Assembly: GCA_021740905.1 (NCBI GenBank)
Contig: JAIOYV010000016.1
Span: 18,828-82,827, forward strand
Direction of reading: 5' to 3'
Source of the DNA: Bacteroidales bacterium
GTDB taxonomy: Bacteria; Bacteroidota; Bacteroidia; Bacteroidales; M50B96
Length of the DNA stretch: 64,000 nt
Both the position numbers and the translations under genes were made by a program. Below are positions 62,830-64,000 of the stretch, in pieces. The notes under the pieces were generated by a model. The model was given only the letters and a program-made list of their open reading frames with translations, had not been told where the DNA came from and did not search any database. Within the stretch, counting starts at the first letter, position 1. Each line of letters starts with the position of its first letter.

Positions 62830-63849
62830 ATGAATAATCAAAATCTAAAAACGAATAGTATGAAAACTAAAATGAATGCAATTGTAGCAACCGGATACGG
62901 AAATCCCGATGTTCTGAAATTAGCACAGGTAGATAAACCTAGCCCCAAAGAAAATGAGGTTTTGGTAAAGGTAGTTGCAAGTGCTGCCACCCGGGCAGAT
63001 AGTATGATCCGAACCGGAAAGCCTTATTTCGGAAGGCTGTTTATAGGATTAACAAAACCCAAAAACCCGATACCAGGCACCGGTTTTGCAGGTATTATTG
63101 AGTTGGTAGGAAGTGAAGTGTCGAAATTCAATATAGGCGACCGTGTGTTTGGTGAAACACTCTTTTCGTTTAGTGCAAATGCGGAGTATCTAGTGGTTGC
63201 TGAGAATGGTGTTGTTTTAAATATGCCCGAAGGTTTGAATTTTAACGAAGCTGCAAATTTCTGCGACGGACACCTTACCTCATACAATTTTCTTAATGAA
63301 CTGATAAAGGTAGAACCCGGGCAACATGTTTTGATAAATGGAGCTTCAGGAAGTTTGGGAACATCGGCAGTTCAAATCGCCAAATACTTTGGGGCAAAGG
63401 TTACAGCCGTATGCAGTACAAGAAATGTAGGTATGGTTGAGTCTTTGGGTGCTGATAAAGTAATTGACTATCAGAAAAAAGATTTTACAAAATCCAGTGC
63501 TGTTTATGATGTTATTTATGATACGATAGGAACAAGTTCTTTTGCGAAATGCAAACCGGCATTGAAGGAAAATGGGGTTTACCTTTCGCCGGTATTAAAA
63601 CTACCGCTTATCTTTCAGATGATTGCGACTGCGATACGAGGAAAAAAGAAAGCGAAATTTGAAGCTACCGGCTCCAATTCTCCTGAAAAACTGAGCTCAC
63701 TTCTATCCGAGGTTCTTGAAGTGTATAAAGCCGGAAAACTCAAAACAGTTATCGACCGTCAGTATCCGCTAGAAAAACTTGAAGAAGCCCATCGGTATAT
63801 CGCTTCCGGCCACAAAAAAGGAAATGTAGTAATCATGGTTCAATCTTAA
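62830..63849 (+). CDS. Quinone-oxidoreductase-like NAD(P)-dependent dehydrogenase
   Basis: 339 residues as given; MKTKMNAIVATGYG at 62860 is an alternative start nearer the family norm. Medium-chain dehydrogenase fold: GTGFAGIIELVGSEV, GDRVFGET, INGASGSLGTSAVQIAKYFGAKVTAV (NADPH site AxxGxxG type) and GKLKTVIDRQYPLEKLEEAHRYI. Zinc ligands are absent, so a zeta-crystallin/quinone reductase type. Cytosolic. Cotranscribed with the following membrane protein, and likely part of the AraC-type regulon. Confidence 0.9.
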   Translation: MNNQNLKTNSMKTKMNAIVATGYGNPDVLKLAQVDKPSPKENEVLVKVVASAATRADSMIRTGKPYFGRLFIGLTKPKNPIPGTGFAGIIELVGSEVSKFNIGDRVFGETLFSFSANAEYLVVAENGVVLNMPEGLNFNEAANFCDGHLTSYNFLNELIKVEPGQHVLINGASGSLGTSAVQIAKYFGAKVTAVCSTRNVGMVESLGADKVIDYQKKDFTKSSAVYDVIYDTIGTSSFAKCKPALKENGVYLSPVLKLPLIFQMIATAIRGKKKAKFEATGSNSPEKLSSLLSEVLEVYKAGKLKTVIDRQYPLEKLEEAHRYIASGHKKGNVVIMVQS

Positions 63850-63861
63850 AAAATCAATAAA

Positions 63862-64000
63862 ATGAAAACGAATAGAATATCTGCAATAATAGCCGGGTTA
63901 TCAATTGTTTTGATGGCCCTGGCAGCCGCTTTTGCTTTTGGATATGCCCACAGCACCCTTGTTGTTCCTGGAAATCCAGATGTCACAGTCAGTAACCTAA
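63862..64000 (+). CDS. DUF4386-like membrane protein (3' partial)
   Basis: The first 46 residues are visible before the window ends: MKTNRISAIIAGLSIVLMAL, a membrane helix, then HSTLVVPGNPDVTVSNL. The helix followed by L-VPGD-ATxxNI-type sequence is how DUF4386 multi-pass proteins begin. It starts 12 nt after the dehydrogenase stop and is surely in the same operon. Function unknown. Confidence 0.6.
   Translation, partial: MKTNRISAIIAGLSIVLMALAAAFAFGYAHSTLVVPGNPDVTVSNL

Overview
The window comes from a Bacteroidota chromosome, probably of the Bacteroidales/Marinilabiliales type. The evidence is five proteins with Por (type IX) secretion C-terminal sorting domains, a SusC/SusD pair with an ECF sigma factor and FecR, HmuY-type haem proteins, LruC-domain proteins, several promoters of the Bacteroidota TAnnTTTG type, and near absence of Shine-Dalgarno sequences. 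No rRNA, tRNA or CRISPR array was seen. The species cannot be named from the sequence.

Layout. 1-7300: secreted and surface proteins (a choice-of-anchor-L protein cut by the window edge, a very long papain-like peptidase with sorting domain, an LruC protein with a small lipoprotein partner) separated by palindromic repeats and a MITE-like element. 7552-8778: beta-carbonic anhydrase and a small OmpA-like protein. 9069-13651: haem/iron uptake group made of a HmuY-like secreted protein, a TonB-dependent receptor with FRAP/NPNL boxes, and a second HmuY-like lipoprotein. 13712-16602: two paralogous family 2 glycosyltransferases and a methyltransferase. 16783-22069: small genes, a higBA toxin-antitoxin pair, a BNR/Ycf48-like sorting-domain protein, exonuclease III and two VOC-fold proteins.

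22124-31771 is the most unusual part: nine minus-strand genes, mostly touching or overlapping, read in the order ThiL/AIR-synthase-like protein, beta-ketoacyl-ACP synthase, NAD-dependent epimerase/3-beta-HSD-like reductase, radical SAM protein, UbiA prenyltransferase, old-yellow-enzyme-type oxidoreductase with a Cys cluster, dedicated acyl carrier protein, alpha-oxoamine synthase, lipid kinase. This looks like a complete pathway for an amino-ketone or sphingoid-like lipid that may also be prenylated. I know of no described product for this gene set.

33894-56602 is a polysaccharide utilisation locus: sigma/FecR/SusC(STN)/SusD, a LamG lipoprotein, two GH144-like endo-glucanases, an unclassified (alpha/alpha)6-type glycosidase, a GPH-type transporter with an unusual 200-residue insert, a GH35 enzyme without signal peptide and a GH94 protein of the 1,2-beta-oligoglucan phosphorylase length. 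GH144 plus GH94 points to beta-1,2-glucan as substrate. Outer-membrane capture and surface cutting would feed SusCD, the inner-membrane transporter would import the oligomers, and GH35/GH94 would process them in the cytoplasm.

56869-64000: a broken reductase gene, an SRPBCC protein, a cytoplasmic TolB-like/TPR/AraC regulator, two beta-lactamase-fold serine hydrolases, a quinone-oxidoreductase-like dehydrogenase and a partial DUF4386-like membrane protein. Two promoters here share an identical architecture (CCCGAACTT, 19 nt, TACATTTGCA) with a further site 21 bp upstream, which suggests a small regulon of the AraC-type protein.
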